58,721 nt of DNA. Source: JAGNXB01 sp964471595. Its GTDB lineage: Bacteria; Bacteroidota; Bacteroidia; Chitinophagales; Saprospiraceae. Shown here one piece after another: positions 1 to 10,133 of the stretch. Position 1 is the first letter of the stretch; each line of letters opens with the position of its first letter. A model generated the notes under the pieces. It was not told the DNA's origin and searched no databases. It saw only the letters and a program-made list of their open reading frames with translations. The stretch is taken from contig CAYYGN010000021.1 of the NCBI GenBank assembly GCA_964471595.1, positions 1-58,721 of the forward strand, written 5' to 3'. The position numbers and the translations under genes were made by a program.

Positions 1-2
1 AG

Positions 3-59
3 GCCGTGATGGACAACGGCGAGATCGCCGTCCTCAAAGGGGATGTCACCCTGCATTAA
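3..59 (+). CDS. C-terminal end of a T9SS/gliding-motility C-terminal domain protein (partial)
   Basis: Only the last 18 codons before a TAA are in the window. The reading frame ends in G-E-I-A-V-L-K-G-D-V-T-L-H. This closely resembles the final strand (YKGDVTL) of the CHU_C / gliding-motility-associated C-terminal domain of the large protein at 35309-40516. That domain directs outer-membrane translocation by the type IX secretion system. The rest of the gene lies left of the window, so the passenger function is unknown. The call rests on the similarity of one short strand, so it is plausible but not secure. Confidence 0.55.
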   Translation, partial: AVMDNGEIAVLKGDVTLH

Positions 60-138
60 CGTCCAGGACTGAAGGAAGGACCGGGATCTGAAACGAATGA
101 CGGATGACAGCGATGACTCTTTTCCTTCCGGGGAATGG

Positions 139-1665
<1,527 letters not shown>

Positions 1666-1683
1666 GGCCGTGTGTTGAGGGGG

Positions 1684-1691
1684 CAAAATTA
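1684..1691 (-). promoter_or_regulatory. -7 promoter box (TAATTTTG) for the ALDH gene
   Basis: The minus-strand sequence TAATTTTG matches the Bacteroidota -7 consensus TAnnTTTG. It lies 18 bases upstream of the ATG at 1665. I see no convincing -33 TTTG at the usual spacing, so the call rests on the -7 box and its position. Confidence 0.5.
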
Positions 1692-1758
1692 GGCGATCGG
1701 GGGCAAAGGCCCGTACTTGAGGACCGGGTTTGTCAGGAACGGTATCTTCGTCCATTGG

Positions 1759-2880
1759 ATGCGATTCCTGTTATTATTGGTCGTGTGGGGGCTGGGTGGT
1801 CTATGGACCTGGTGTCCTCTCTTCGGGCAGATGCCATTGCCACCCGGAACCAACCTGGTGCCCAATCCGGGTTTCGAGACCTTCTCCCATCCTTTTCAGG
1901 GCTGGTATTACAGTGGACGTGATTTCTCCCGAACCGTCAAAAACTGGTTTTCAGCGACCGGCGCTTCGCCGGACGCTTACGGTCCTGGTGTGGAGGTACC
2001 GGAAGGATGGAAGAAAAAAGGATTTGGCCATGAGAAACCGCGAGGTGGCCAGGCCATGGCGGGAATCACTGTTTTCGGGTGTGATGAAGGGAAGCCGCAT
2101 TGCCGGGAGTACATCGAAGTCAAGCTGATAGAACCCCTCGTTTACGGGCAGTTGTACGAGGTGAGCTTCTGGGTTCGCAAATTAGCCCGCGGCGGTGCAG
2201 TGGATAATCTCGGTGTCGCCTTCTCGGATACCGCACTATTCATCCTTACGCCGGAGGTATTGACCCTTGAACCGGTATGGGAATGTTCCAAAACTGCCGG
2301 GGCTTGGGTGGACCGTTGGCAGCGGATAGGCGGCACCTTTCGCGCTACCGGGGAGGACCGTTATCTGCTGATAGGCAATTTCCGGCCGGATTCCCTGACC
2401 ACCTTCAAGCCCCCGAAAAAAGATGGCTTGCCCTATGCCTATTATTATGTGGATGATGTCAGTCTGATCAAAAGACCTCCGTATCTGGTCGCTCCCGTTT
2501 TCCCTGAAGACCTGGCTGTCCTGATACCCGAATCCGGGATGTTGGTGCGTCTGCAGGGCATCCATTTCGACACCGACAAAGCCGATCTGAAGCCTGAATC
2601 CAGGGTGGAACTCGACAAACTGACTGATCTGCTGAACACCTATGCGGATATGCGCATCGAAGTGTTGGGTCATACCGACAATCAGGGTAGCGATGCCTAC
2701 AATCAGGCGTTGTCTCAGCGCCGCGCAGATGCCGTAGTGGCATACCTCACCGGTATGGGTATCAAGGCGGATCGGCTAGACCCCAAAGGTCGTTCCTTTC
2801 ATCAGCCTGTCGCCACCAATGCGACACCGGCAGGGCGGAGAAAAAACAGAAGGGTCGAATTCCTTGTCCTTCGTATTTGA
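1759..2880 (+). CDS. OmpA-family outer-membrane/peptidoglycan-binding protein
   Basis: 373-residue exported protein. The N-terminus is a signal peptide (MRFLLLLVVWGLGG, then a hydrophobic stretch ending near FGQ). Residues about 30-240 form a beta-rich region opening with LVPNPGFE, a motif common in carbohydrate-binding-like domains of Bacteroidota surface proteins. Residues about 260-373 are an OmpA_C domain: FDTDKADLKPES, then LGHTDNQGSDAYN, LSQRRADAV and a terminal NRRVEF. This domain binds peptidoglycan. The frame is open upstream to 1717, but the ATG at 1759 gives a clean signal peptide. No transmembrane barrel is evident, so it is probably a periplasmic or outer-membrane-associated anchor rather than a classical porin. 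Confidence 0.88.
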   Translation: MRFLLLLVVWGLGGLWTWCPLFGQMPLPPGTNLVPNPGFETFSHPFQGWYYSGRDFSRTVKNWFSATGASPDAYGPGVEVPEGWKKKGFGHEKPRGGQAMAGITVFGCDEGKPHCREYIEVKLIEPLVYGQLYEVSFWVRKLARGGAVDNLGVAFSDTALFILTPEVLTLEPVWECSKTAGAWVDRWQRIGGTFRATGEDRYLLIGNFRPDSLTTFKPPKKDGLPYAYYYVDDVSLIKRPPYLVAPVFPEDLAVLIPESGMLVRLQGIHFDTDKADLKPESRVELDKLTDLLNTYADMRIEVLGHTDNQGSDAYNQALSQRRADAVVAYLTGMGIKADRLDPKGRSFHQPVATNATPAGRRKNRRVEFLVLRI

Positions 2881-2923
2881 AAAGACATTCATCCCGGGTA
2901 AAGTTTTTCGCCGCAGAAGGTGG

Positions 2924-3676
2924 CTAAACTAACTTATCGGATTGGATGGCTGCACGGTAATAGGCGCGGTTCAACCGGGCGATGTTTTCCACACTGATCT
3001 GTTTGGGGCATTCCGCTTCACAGGCCGTGACATTGGAGCACCGGCCGAACCCTTCGGCATCCATTTGACGGACCATTTGAAGGGCCCTGGCGTCTGCTTC
3101 CACCTCTCCTTGCGGCAAAAGGCCCAAATGACTGACTTTGGCGGAAACGAACAGCATGGCGGATGCGTTCGGACAAGCGGCGACGCACGCCCCGCACCCA
3201 ATGCAGGCCGCAGCTTCAAAGGCCAGGGAAGCCTTGTCTTTTTCGACGGGGAGACAGTTGCCGTCAGGGGCCTGGCCGGTATTGACGGAAATGTAACCGC
3301 CCGCCTGAATGATGCGGTCAAAGGCCGAACGGTCGACAACGAGGTCTTTGATGACCGGAAAAGCCCTGGCCCTGAAAGGTTCAATCACAATGGTCTCCCC
3401 TTCCCGGTAGTGTCGCATGTGCAACTGGCATGCTGTCGTGGCAGCCTGAGGCCCGTGGGGCTGACCGTCAATGACCATACTGCATGTACCGCATATCCCT
3501 TCCCGGCAGTCGTGCTCGAAAGCGACGGGGTCCTCCTTCCGGCGCACCAATTCTTCGTTGAGGACATCGAGCATTTCGAGGAAAGACATATGCTCATTGG
3601 CCTCCACCTGGTAGGTTTGGAATCCTCCGTTGTCGGCCGGTGATTTCTGGCGCCAGATTTTCAGTGTCAGTTTCAT
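2924..3676 (-). CDS. sdhB: Succinate dehydrogenase/fumarate reductase iron-sulfur subunit
   Basis: 250 residues carrying three Fe-S clusters that move electrons from FAD in SdhA to the membrane cytochrome. The [2Fe-2S] ligands are Cys57, Cys62 and Cys65 (CREGICGTC) with Cys83. The second domain has CIGCGACVAACP (Cys158/161/164/168) and a further group at Cys213, Cys219 and Cys223. The frame extends upstream to 3757, but the ATG at 3676 (MKLTLKIW) matches the family start. It is the last gene of the sdhC-sdhA-sdhB order, 93 bases after sdhA. The complex acts in the TCA cycle at the cytoplasmic membrane. Confidence 0.96.
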   Translation of the reverse strand: MKLTLKIWRQKSPADNGGFQTYQVEANEHMSFLEMLDVLNEELVRRKEDPVAFEHDCREGICGTCSMVIDGQPHGPQAATTACQLHMRHYREGETIVIEPFRARAFPVIKDLVVDRSAFDRIIQAGGYISVNTGQAPDGNCLPVEKDKASLAFEAAACIGCGACVAACPNASAMLFVSAKVSHLGLLPQGEVEADARALQMVRQMDAEGFGRCSNVTACEAECPKQISVENIARLNRAYYRAAIQSDKLV

Positions 3677-3769
3677 CTGAGGTCTTTTAGAAGGTTGGCA
3701 GACTTTGGATTCCGGATTGACGGAAAGGCCAATGTATTCCGGGGGTGTCCCGTCCATAGGGTTTCAAAG

Positions 3770-5770
3770 TCAGGCATAGGATCTGGTTTTCAGTTCCACA
3801 TTCTCGAAGACAAGGTCTTCCTTGTGTAAAACGGGATCCTTGTCGGTATCGGTCCATTCCCAGGCGGATACATAGGTAAAGTCCTCGTCGTTGCGAAGGG
3901 CTTCACCGTCCGGTGTCTGGTATTCTTCCCGGAAATGACCGCCGCAACTTTCTTTGCGTTGCAGGGCATCGACCACCATGAGCTCGCCCAGTTCGAGGAA
4001 ATCGGCTACTCTTTGGGCTTTTTCCAGTTCGGGATTGTACTCCTGCGCGGTACCCGGGACAAAGACATCGCGGTAAAATTCCTCACGGAGTTGGCGGATG
4101 ATGGTCCGCGCTTTGGCCAGGCCATCGGCATGACGGGCCATGCCGCAATAATCCCACATGGCGAGTCCCAGTCGCCGGTGAAAGCTTTCCACGGACTGGG
4201 AGCCCCGGATGTTCAAGAGGCGGTCAATCCGTTCCTGCACGTCCGATTCTGCCTGGCGAAATTCTTCGCGGGAGGTGTCGATGGCCGGGGTTTTGATTTC
4301 TCCGGCGAGAAATGTCCCTATGGTGTAAGGAAGGACAAAATAGCCATCGGCAAGGCCTTGCATGAGGGCGGAAGCTCCCAGCCGGTTGGCACCGTGATCG
4401 GAAAAATTGGCTTCCCCCAGGGCAAAAAGCCCGGGAATGTTGGTTTCCAGATTATAGTCCACCCACAGACCTCCCATGGTGTAATGGACGGCCGGGAAGA
4501 TCATCATCGGTGTCTTGTAAGGATTGTCACCGGTGATCTTTTCATACATTTCAAACAGGTTGCCGTATTTCTCGTTGACGACAGCTTCGCCGAGGCGCGT
4601 GATGGTCTCCCGGTCGGGCTGGTCGAGGCCCATGGCATGAGCTTTGGAACGGCCATATCGTTCGATGGCGGAAGCGAAATCGAGATATACGGCCAGGCCG
4701 CTTCGGCTGACACCATGGCCCTCGTCACAAGCCACCTTGGCCGCCCGGGAGGCGACGTCCCGAGGCACCAGGTTGCCAAAGGCAGGATAGCGCCTTTCGA
4801 GGTAGTAGTCGCGATCCTGTTCGGGTATTTCAGTGGGTTTCTTGCGCCCTTCACGGATGGCCATGACATCTTCGGTCAGACGTGGCACCCATACCCGGCC
4901 ATCATTGCGCAGGGATTCGGACATGAGGGTGAGCTTGGATTGGTAATCGCCGCTCACCGGGATGCAGGTAGGATGGATCTGGGTATAACAGGGGTTGGCC
5001 ATAAGTGCTCCCTTGCGCACAGCCCGCCAGGCGGCCGTGACATTGCAGTTCATGGCGTTGGTGGACAAGTAAAACACGTTGCCATAACCTCCCGTAGCGA
5101 GGACGACAGCATGTGCGCCGAAGCGCTCCAGTTTACCGGTGACCAGATTGCGGGCGATGATTCCCCGGGCTTTCCCTTCGATCAAAACCACATCCAGCAT
5201 TTCGTGCCGGTTGTACATCTCGACGCGTCCGTAGTGAATCTGGCGACTGAGCGCCTGGTAAGCACCGATCAGCAATTGTTGACCGGTCTGGCCTCGCGCA
5301 TAAAAGGTGCGACTCACCTGTACGCCACCGAAGGAGCGGGTTTCCAGCAGACCTCCGTATTCTCTGGCGAAGGGAACGCCCTGGGCTACACATTGGTCGA
5401 TGATGTCCACGCTGACCTCCGCCAACCGGTGCACATTGGCTTCCCGGGCACGGTAATCGCCTCCCTTGATCGTGTCATAAAACAGCCGGTGCACACTATC
5501 CCCATCGTTGGCGTAGTTCTTGGCTGCATTGATCCCGCCTTGCGCCGCAATGGAATGAGCGCGGCGCGGACTGTCGTGAAAGGTGAATGCTTTGACATTG
5601 TATCCCAGCTCGGCCAGGGAGGCAGCCGCCGAGGCTCCGGCAAGACCGGTGCCTACGACAATGATATCGAGTTTGCGCTTGTTGTGTGGAGCTACAATCG
5701 CGCATTCTGCCTTGTACCGCGTCCATTTGTCCGCGAGAGGACCTGGGGGTATTTTGCCGTTCAATTTCAT
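3770..5770 (-). CDS. sdhA: Succinate dehydrogenase/fumarate reductase flavoprotein subunit
   Basis: 666-residue FAD-containing catalytic subunit that interconverts succinate and fumarate. The N-terminal Rossmann motif (IIVVGTGLAG, residues about 36-45) is followed by HSIAAQGG, where His72 is the expected covalent FAD attachment site. The segment VVLATGGYG is also present. The length and the insertions fit the non-proteobacterial SdhA used with a single five-helix cytochrome b558 subunit. The gene lies 48 bases after sdhC and is presumably co-transcribed with it. Direction of the reaction in vivo (oxidase or fumarate reductase) cannot be read from the sequence. Confidence 0.97.
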   Translation of the reverse strand: MKLNGKIPPGPLADKWTRYKAECAIVAPHNKRKLDIIVVGTGLAGASAAASLAELGYNVKAFTFHDSPRRAHSIAAQGGINAAKNYANDGDSVHRLFYDTIKGGDYRAREANVHRLAEVSVDIIDQCVAQGVPFAREYGGLLETRSFGGVQVSRTFYARGQTGQQLLIGAYQALSRQIHYGRVEMYNRHEMLDVVLIEGKARGIIARNLVTGKLERFGAHAVVLATGGYGNVFYLSTNAMNCNVTAAWRAVRKGALMANPCYTQIHPTCIPVSGDYQSKLTLMSESLRNDGRVWVPRLTEDVMAIREGRKKPTEIPEQDRDYYLERRYPAFGNLVPRDVASRAAKVACDEGHGVSRSGLAVYLDFASAIERYGRSKAHAMGLDQPDRETITRLGEAVVNEKYGNLFEMYEKITGDNPYKTPMMIFPAVHYTMGGLWVDYNLETNIPGLFALGEANFSDHGANRLGASALMQGLADGYFVLPYTIGTFLAGEIKTPAIDTSREEFRQAESDVQERIDRLLNIRGSQSVESFHRRLGLAMWDYCGMARHADGLAKARTIIRQLREEFYRDVFVPGTAQEYNPELEKAQRVADFLELGELMVVDALQRKESCGGHFREEYQTPDGEALRNDEDFTYVSAWEWTDTDKDPVLHKEDLVFENVELKTRSYA

Positions 5771-5818
5771 GCCTGGGGAATTTTAAAGAAAAGAGATCCG
5801 ATAGGGCCGGAACGGTGG

Positions 5819-6514
5819 TTAAAGGAAAAAGTAGAAGTAAACGGGGATGAGGGCAAACAGGAGGGGCACCAGGATGGCATATGCCCTGCCGACAAAACGG
5901 ATGGCAGGGGTATATTTTCGGTGATTGAGTCCCAGCGTTTGAAAAGCCGATGCAAATCCATGCCACAAATGAAGACCTACCACCACCATCGCCATCACAT
6001 AAAAGAGCACGAAGGCCGGATTTTTATATACGTTGTAAACCGCCGTGTAAAGATCATCAACCGGTTCATCCGAACCGGGAACAGCGACCTGGGGTAAAAC
6101 CCCCAGTTTCATCTGCAACCAGAACTGGTATAGGTGGATGACCAGGAATACAAAAATGATAACCCCCAGCCAACCCATCCGGGCAGAAAGGACGGCGCTG
6201 GTGCCTACGGCCTTTGTGAGTTTGACGGCATAGTCCTGCCGGCCTCTTGCCGACCGGTTCATGCGCCACAGCAGCAAGCCTTGCCAGGTATGCAGGAGGA
6301 TGAAGAAGTAAAGGAGGTAGGACGTCGTTTTGATGAGGGGGTTGGTGGTCATGAACCTCGCGTACAGGTTGAAGGAGGCGCCGCCGTCCGGATACAGCAA
6401 TTGCAGATTGCCTGCAAGATGGACGATCAAAAACAGGATCAGAAACAGGCCTGTAAGGCTCATGACCAGTTTTTGGCCGATACTGGAAGTGAGAAAACGG
6501 GAAAACCAACTCAT
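5819..6514 (-). CDS. sdhC: Succinate dehydrogenase cytochrome b558 subunit
   Basis: 231-residue integral membrane protein with five hydrophobic segments. It anchors SdhAB and passes electrons to quinone through heme b. Histidines in or next to the helices (for example in LIVHLAGN, LLHTWQG, VIHLYQF and GLHLWHGF) are candidate axial ligands for two hemes, as in the b558 family. The frame is open to 6577, but the ATG at 6514 (MSWFSRFL) fits homologues. A TACTTTTG promoter box lies 24 bases upstream. It is the first gene of the sdhCAB operon. Confidence 0.94.
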   Translation of the reverse strand: MSWFSRFLTSSIGQKLVMSLTGLFLILFLIVHLAGNLQLLYPDGGASFNLYARFMTTNPLIKTTSYLLYFFILLHTWQGLLLWRMNRSARGRQDYAVKLTKAVGTSAVLSARMGWLGVIIFVFLVIHLYQFWLQMKLGVLPQVAVPGSDEPVDDLYTAVYNVYKNPAFVLFYVMAMVVVGLHLWHGFASAFQTLGLNHRKYTPAIRFVGRAYAILVPLLFALIPVYFYFFL

Positions 6515-6538
6515 GGTCGAAAGCTTGATCGGTGCCTG

Positions 6539-6546
6539 CAAAAGTA
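6539..6546 (-). promoter_or_regulatory. -7 promoter box (TACTTTTG) for the sdhCAB operon
   Basis: Minus-strand TACTTTTG matches TAnnTTTG and lies 24 bases before the sdhC ATG. No clear -33 element was recognised. Confidence 0.5.
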
Positions 6547-6697
6547 GGTTGTTCACCATTAAGCCTTTCGCCGGCATTGGACCGAAGTGCTATTTAGAAC
6601 CCTTCTAAATATGGCGGACTGCCGGGCGTGCCTCCGGAACCATTTGGCTTCATTAACCGTTGATTGGGCAACATGAAAAGAATGCGGACCTTTGCCC

Positions 6698-7213
6698 ATG
6701 ATGCATGAAAAGGGTCCTTCTCCTGAAGATTGGCGGGATTTCCTCCAATATTTCCCCGAAGTTTCACTTCCTGTTTCATTGACGGCGTCCAGTGCCATGG
6801 CCTTTGCGCGGGACAATCCCCCATTGCCTGCCATATGGAGTGCTTTCACGGTGGAGCGGTGGGAAGAAGGAGAGATGGATGCCTACACGGAATTTCAGCC
6901 GGGGTTTTCCTTCCGGATTGGTCGCCACACAGGAATTGTCTATTGGAAGGCCTCTTTGCTGCACTATGCCTATATCCTGGTCATTTTGAGTGCCAAGGGA
7001 GAAGTGTTGGACCGTCTTGAACTGGCAGAGACCCGGTCGGAAGGGGGACTCCTTTTTCAGGGGGCCGCCGTGATCGAAGAAGACGGATCGATTTGCATGG
7101 TAGAGAGCAGCCGGGATCCGGACGAGCCGGAAGGCGTTGTGCCCCCGGCCGTATCCGAACGGTGGTTGATCTCGGCAGAAGGTCGCATTCAGGAATGGAA
7201 CGAAGCCCCGTGA
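6698..7213 (+). CDS. Hypothetical protein upstream of RNase R
   Basis: 171 residues, no recognised domain. There is no signal peptide, no transmembrane segment and no Cys cluster. The protein is acidic and rich in aromatic residues, with alternating hydrophobic stretches in the middle (YAYILVILSAKGEVLDRLEL) that suggest a beta-rich cytoplasmic fold. It may be a beta-propeller- or lipocalin-like accessory, but nothing specific supports either. The frame begins at a TTG at 6692; the ATGs at 6698 and 6701 are the realistic starts. It stops 4 bases before rnr, so it is probably in the same transcript as rnr and the HD protein. Confidence 0.7.
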   Translation: MMHEKGPSPEDWRDFLQYFPEVSLPVSLTASSAMAFARDNPPLPAIWSAFTVERWEEGEMDAYTEFQPGFSFRIGRHTGIVYWKASLLHYAYILVILSAKGEVLDRLELAETRSEGGLLFQGAAVIEEDGSICMVESSRDPDEPEGVVPPAVSERWLISAEGRIQEWNEAP

Positions 7214-7217
7214 ATGT

Positions 7218-9392
7218 ATGGACAAGAAGAAAAAAATCAAAGGCCGCAAGCTGGAACAATCCGAGCTGCAACAGGTGATCCGGCGCATGTATCGCAGGCA
7301 CCCCTTCAAGGCATTCAATGCGAAACAGGTCATTCGAAAACTGAAAGTCGACAATGACAGGAATAGTGTACAACATGCCCTGGAACAATTGGCCAGGACC
7401 GAAGTGATTGTGCCTTTTCAGGAGGATAAATACCGGTGGGCAGGGATCGATGCCCCTCCAACGGATGGTGCCACAGGCCGGAAGGGGGCTGCCGTCTTTA
7501 CCGGGACGGTAGATCTCACCCGGTCAGGAGCCGCTTTTATCCAGGTGCCGGGCCGGGACAGAGACATCTTCGTTCCTCCCCATTCCGTGCACACCGCCAT
7601 GCAGGGCGACACGGTCGAAGTGCGGCTTGTCGCCTCACGCCGGGGCAGGCCTGAGGGGGAAGTCATCCGTATTCTCAAGCGGGTTCAGGATCATTTTATA
7701 GGCACCCTGCGCATCACCCGGAATGGCGGGATTGTCACACCCGACAAGCAGAATGTGCCCTTTGACGTGCTCATCCCGCCTGATGGGACGGGTGAAGCGG
7801 CACATGGTGAGAAAGTGTTGGTCCAGGTGTTTGAATGGCCCGGGCCCGGGAGTCGCATCAAGAGTCCAAAAGGACGGATCCAGGGCCGCTTTGAAGGTCA
7901 ATCCCTCAATGATGTGGAAATGCAGGCCATTTTGATCCACAATGGATTTCCTCTCTACTTTTCCGTGGAAGCGCTCACCGAAACCCGCCAACTTCCCCAG
8001 GAGATTCCCTCCGATGAAAGGAGCCGACGAAGAGATTTCAGAGACATTGTCACCTTTACGATCGACCCGGAGGATGCCAAGGATTTTGATGATGCCCTAT
8101 CTTTCAGACCTTTGGAGGGAGGTGGGTGTGAGATCGGGATACATATCGCCGACGTATCGCATTATGTCCGGCCAGGAACGGCGCTCGACCGCGAAGCCTA
8201 TGAAAGGAGTACCTCGGTGTACCTCGTGGACCGCGTTTTGCCCATGTTGCCCGAGCGCATCTCCAATGAAATCTGTTCCTTGAGGCCGCATGAAGAAAGT
8301 CTCACTTTCTCGGCGGTATTCACCTTCGACGAAAAGGACCGTCTGACCGGTCGGTGGTTCGGGAAAACGGTCATCCACAGCGATCATCGCTTTTCTTACG
8401 AGCAGGCGCAGGAAGTACTCGAGAAAGGGGAAGGACCTTACGCGACAGAACTGCAGATCCTCAACCGAATCGCTACCAAGCTGAGAAAAAAGAGGTTTCG
8501 GGAAGGGTCGATTTCTTTCGAATCGGAAGAAGTCAAATTTCGTCTCAACGAAGAAGGGGTACCGGTCGAAGTATATGTCAAAGAGCGGAAAGAGGCCCAT
8601 CTGCTTATAGAGGACTTTATGTTGCTCGCCAACAGGGAAGTCGCCGCGCATATCCGCAAGAAATCAACCGGGCAGGAAATCCCCTTTGTTTACCGGGTCC
8701 ACGACTTGCCGGATCCCGACAAGCTGGCGGATTTTGCCTTGTTTGCCAAGGAGTTGGGTTTTCACATGGAACTCAAAACGCCCAAGCAGGTGACCGCCTC
8801 CTTCAACCGGCTGGCGGAAGCGGTGCGCAAGGAGGAAAAACTGCGCATGCTGGAACCCCTCGCCATTCGCACCATGGCCAAAGCTGTCTATACCACGGAG
8901 AATATCGGGCATTACGGGTTGGGCTTTGAAGATTATACCCACTTCACCTCTCCAATCCGGCGATATAGTGATGTATTGGTTCACCGGATCATGGAAAAGA
9001 ATCTGGAAGGCGAGTATCGGGAAAACAAAGCGGCCCTTGAATCGAAATGCGTGCACGTATCCCAGCAGGAAAGAAGGGCCAATGATGCGGAGCGGGAATC
9101 CATCAAATACAAGCAGGTGGAGTTTATCGAGAAGCACGTGGGCGAGGTTTTCGAGGGTCAGATCAGCGGCATGATGGACCGCGGACTTTTTGTCCAGTTG
9201 AAAGGCAGTATGGTGGAAGGTATGGCGCCCTTCAGTCATTTTCCCGAGCCCTTCGACGTGGATGACAGCCGGCTCAAGGCCAGGGGGCGGTATTCCGGGG
9301 ATGTGTTGAAAATGGGGGATGTCGTTCAGGTTCAGATACTTTTTGCCGACCTCGCCAGGCGACAGGTGGAAATGCGGATCATTTTCGAATAA
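7218..9392 (+). CDS. rnr: Ribonuclease R
   Basis: 724-residue 3'-to-5' exoribonuclease of the RNB family. It degrades structured RNA and takes part in rRNA and mRNA turnover. The N-terminal region (residues about 1-70) is a winged-helix/HTH-like segment rich in Lys and Arg. Cold-shock OB domains follow (about 80-230). The RNB catalytic domain spans about 270-600, with the acidic metal-binding motif TIDPEDAKDFDDAL. A C-terminal S1 domain (about 640-722, VGEVFEGQISGMMDRGLFVQL) completes the usual architecture. The full length matches the family. The ATG is 4 bases after the upstream stop, indicating co-transcription. Confidence 0.97.
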   Translation: MDKKKKIKGRKLEQSELQQVIRRMYRRHPFKAFNAKQVIRKLKVDNDRNSVQHALEQLARTEVIVPFQEDKYRWAGIDAPPTDGATGRKGAAVFTGTVDLTRSGAAFIQVPGRDRDIFVPPHSVHTAMQGDTVEVRLVASRRGRPEGEVIRILKRVQDHFIGTLRITRNGGIVTPDKQNVPFDVLIPPDGTGEAAHGEKVLVQVFEWPGPGSRIKSPKGRIQGRFEGQSLNDVEMQAILIHNGFPLYFSVEALTETRQLPQEIPSDERSRRRDFRDIVTFTIDPEDAKDFDDALSFRPLEGGGCEIGIHIADVSHYVRPGTALDREAYERSTSVYLVDRVLPMLPERISNEICSLRPHEESLTFSAVFTFDEKDRLTGRWFGKTVIHSDHRFSYEQAQEVLEKGEGPYATELQILNRIATKLRKKRFREGSISFESEEVKFRLNEEGVPVEVYVKERKEAHLLIEDFMLLANREVAAHIRKKSTGQEIPFVYRVHDLPDPDKLADFALFAKELGFHMELKTPKQVTASFNRLAEAVRKEEKLRMLEPLAIRTMAKAVYTTENIGHYGLGFEDYTHFTSPIRRYSDVLVHRIMEKNLEGEYRENKAALESKCVHVSQQERRANDAERESIKYKQVEFIEKHVGEVFEGQISGMMDRGLFVQLKGSMVEGMAPFSHFPEPFDVDDSRLKARGRYSGDVLKMGDVVQVQILFADLARRQVEMRIIFE

Positions 9393-9407
9393 AGGGCGGT
9401 AGAAGGC

Positions 9408-10103
9408 ATGACGGATAGCGCGCTCATCGAACAAACCGTCCGCCATGTGCAGGCGGAGTTGGCCGATGCGGAGGCGGGCCATGACTGGTGGCATACGCGC
9501 AGGGTTTGGCAACTTGCCCGTCGTATTGCCGTGGAGGAGAAGGCGGACATTGTCATCGTGGAGCTTGCCGCGTTGCTGCACGATATCGCCGACAGCAAAT
9601 TTCACGGAGGAGATGAGGAGATTGGTCCGGCCAGAGCCCGGACATTTCTCGAACAAAATGGTGTCGCGGAGTCCCGTATCGCTATGATCACGGCCATCAT
9701 TCGCCACTTGTCTTTCAAGGGAGGGAGGAAGTCGGGATTCGATTCTCCGGAATTCCGGGTGGTTCAAGATGCCGACAGGCTGGATGCCATCGGTGCCATA
9801 GGGATTGCAAGGGCTTTTCATTACGGCGGATATCGCAACCGCCCTATCCATGATCCGGGCATTCCTCTGGCAACGGGAATGACGCTGGAAGCTTACATGA
9901 AAAACCAGGCTCCTACGATCCATCACTTTTACGACAAACTCCTGTTGTTGGAGGGCCGCCTGCATACGGCCACGGCCAAACGGCTGGCCAGGGGGCGGCA
10001 CCGGTTTTTGCTGGATTTTCTCCGCCAGTTTTATCTGGAATGGAACGAGGCTCATCCGGAAGATACCGTTGATCCTTTTCCCGGAACGGATGGGTTTCGC
10101 TGA
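9408..10103 (+). CDS. HD-domain metal-dependent phosphohydrolase (YedJ-like)
   Basis: 231 residues forming one HD domain. Metal ligands are visible as His in HDWWHTRRVW, the HD pair in ALLHDIADSK, and the later Asp in QDADRLDAIGAIGIARAF. The last motif is characteristic of the YedJ-like subgroup. Members hydrolyse phosphate esters or nucleotides; the true substrate is unknown. It begins 15 bases after rnr, which suggests an RNA/nucleotide turnover operon. It ends 30 bases before guaB, which has its own promoter box. Confidence 0.85.
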   Translation: MTDSALIEQTVRHVQAELADAEAGHDWWHTRRVWQLARRIAVEEKADIVIVELAALLHDIADSKFHGGDEEIGPARARTFLEQNGVAESRIAMITAIIRHLSFKGGRKSGFDSPEFRVVQDADRLDAIGAIGIARAFHYGGYRNRPIHDPGIPLATGMTLEAYMKNQAPTIHHFYDKLLLLEGRLHTATAKRLARGRHRFLLDFLRQFYLEWNEAHPEDTVDPFPGTDGFR

Positions 10104-10122
10104 AGGGGAAAGGGAAATCTTC

Positions 10123-10130
10123 TATCTTTG
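10123..10130 (+). promoter_or_regulatory. -7 promoter box (TATCTTTG) placed 3 bases before the guaB ATG
   Basis: TATCTTTG is a perfect TAnnTTTG box, and its last base is 10130. The guaB ATG starts at 10134. In Bacteroidota, transcription starts only a few bases beyond this box, so the predicted mRNA would begin at or next to the AUG (leaderless). The alternative, a start further downstream, is unlikely because the next in-frame ATG is inside the conserved barrel. Confidence 0.6.
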
Positions 10131-10133
10131 CAC

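Noticed and set aside
3935..6097. 720-codon ORF antisense to sdhA and sdhC
   Set aside because: It spans two genuine genes on the other strand and their intergenic gap. Its sequence has no domain signature.
8664..10055. 463-codon minus-strand ORF opposite rnr and the HD gene
   Set aside because: Both plus-strand genes show catalytic motifs; the minus-strand frame is a codon-usage shadow.
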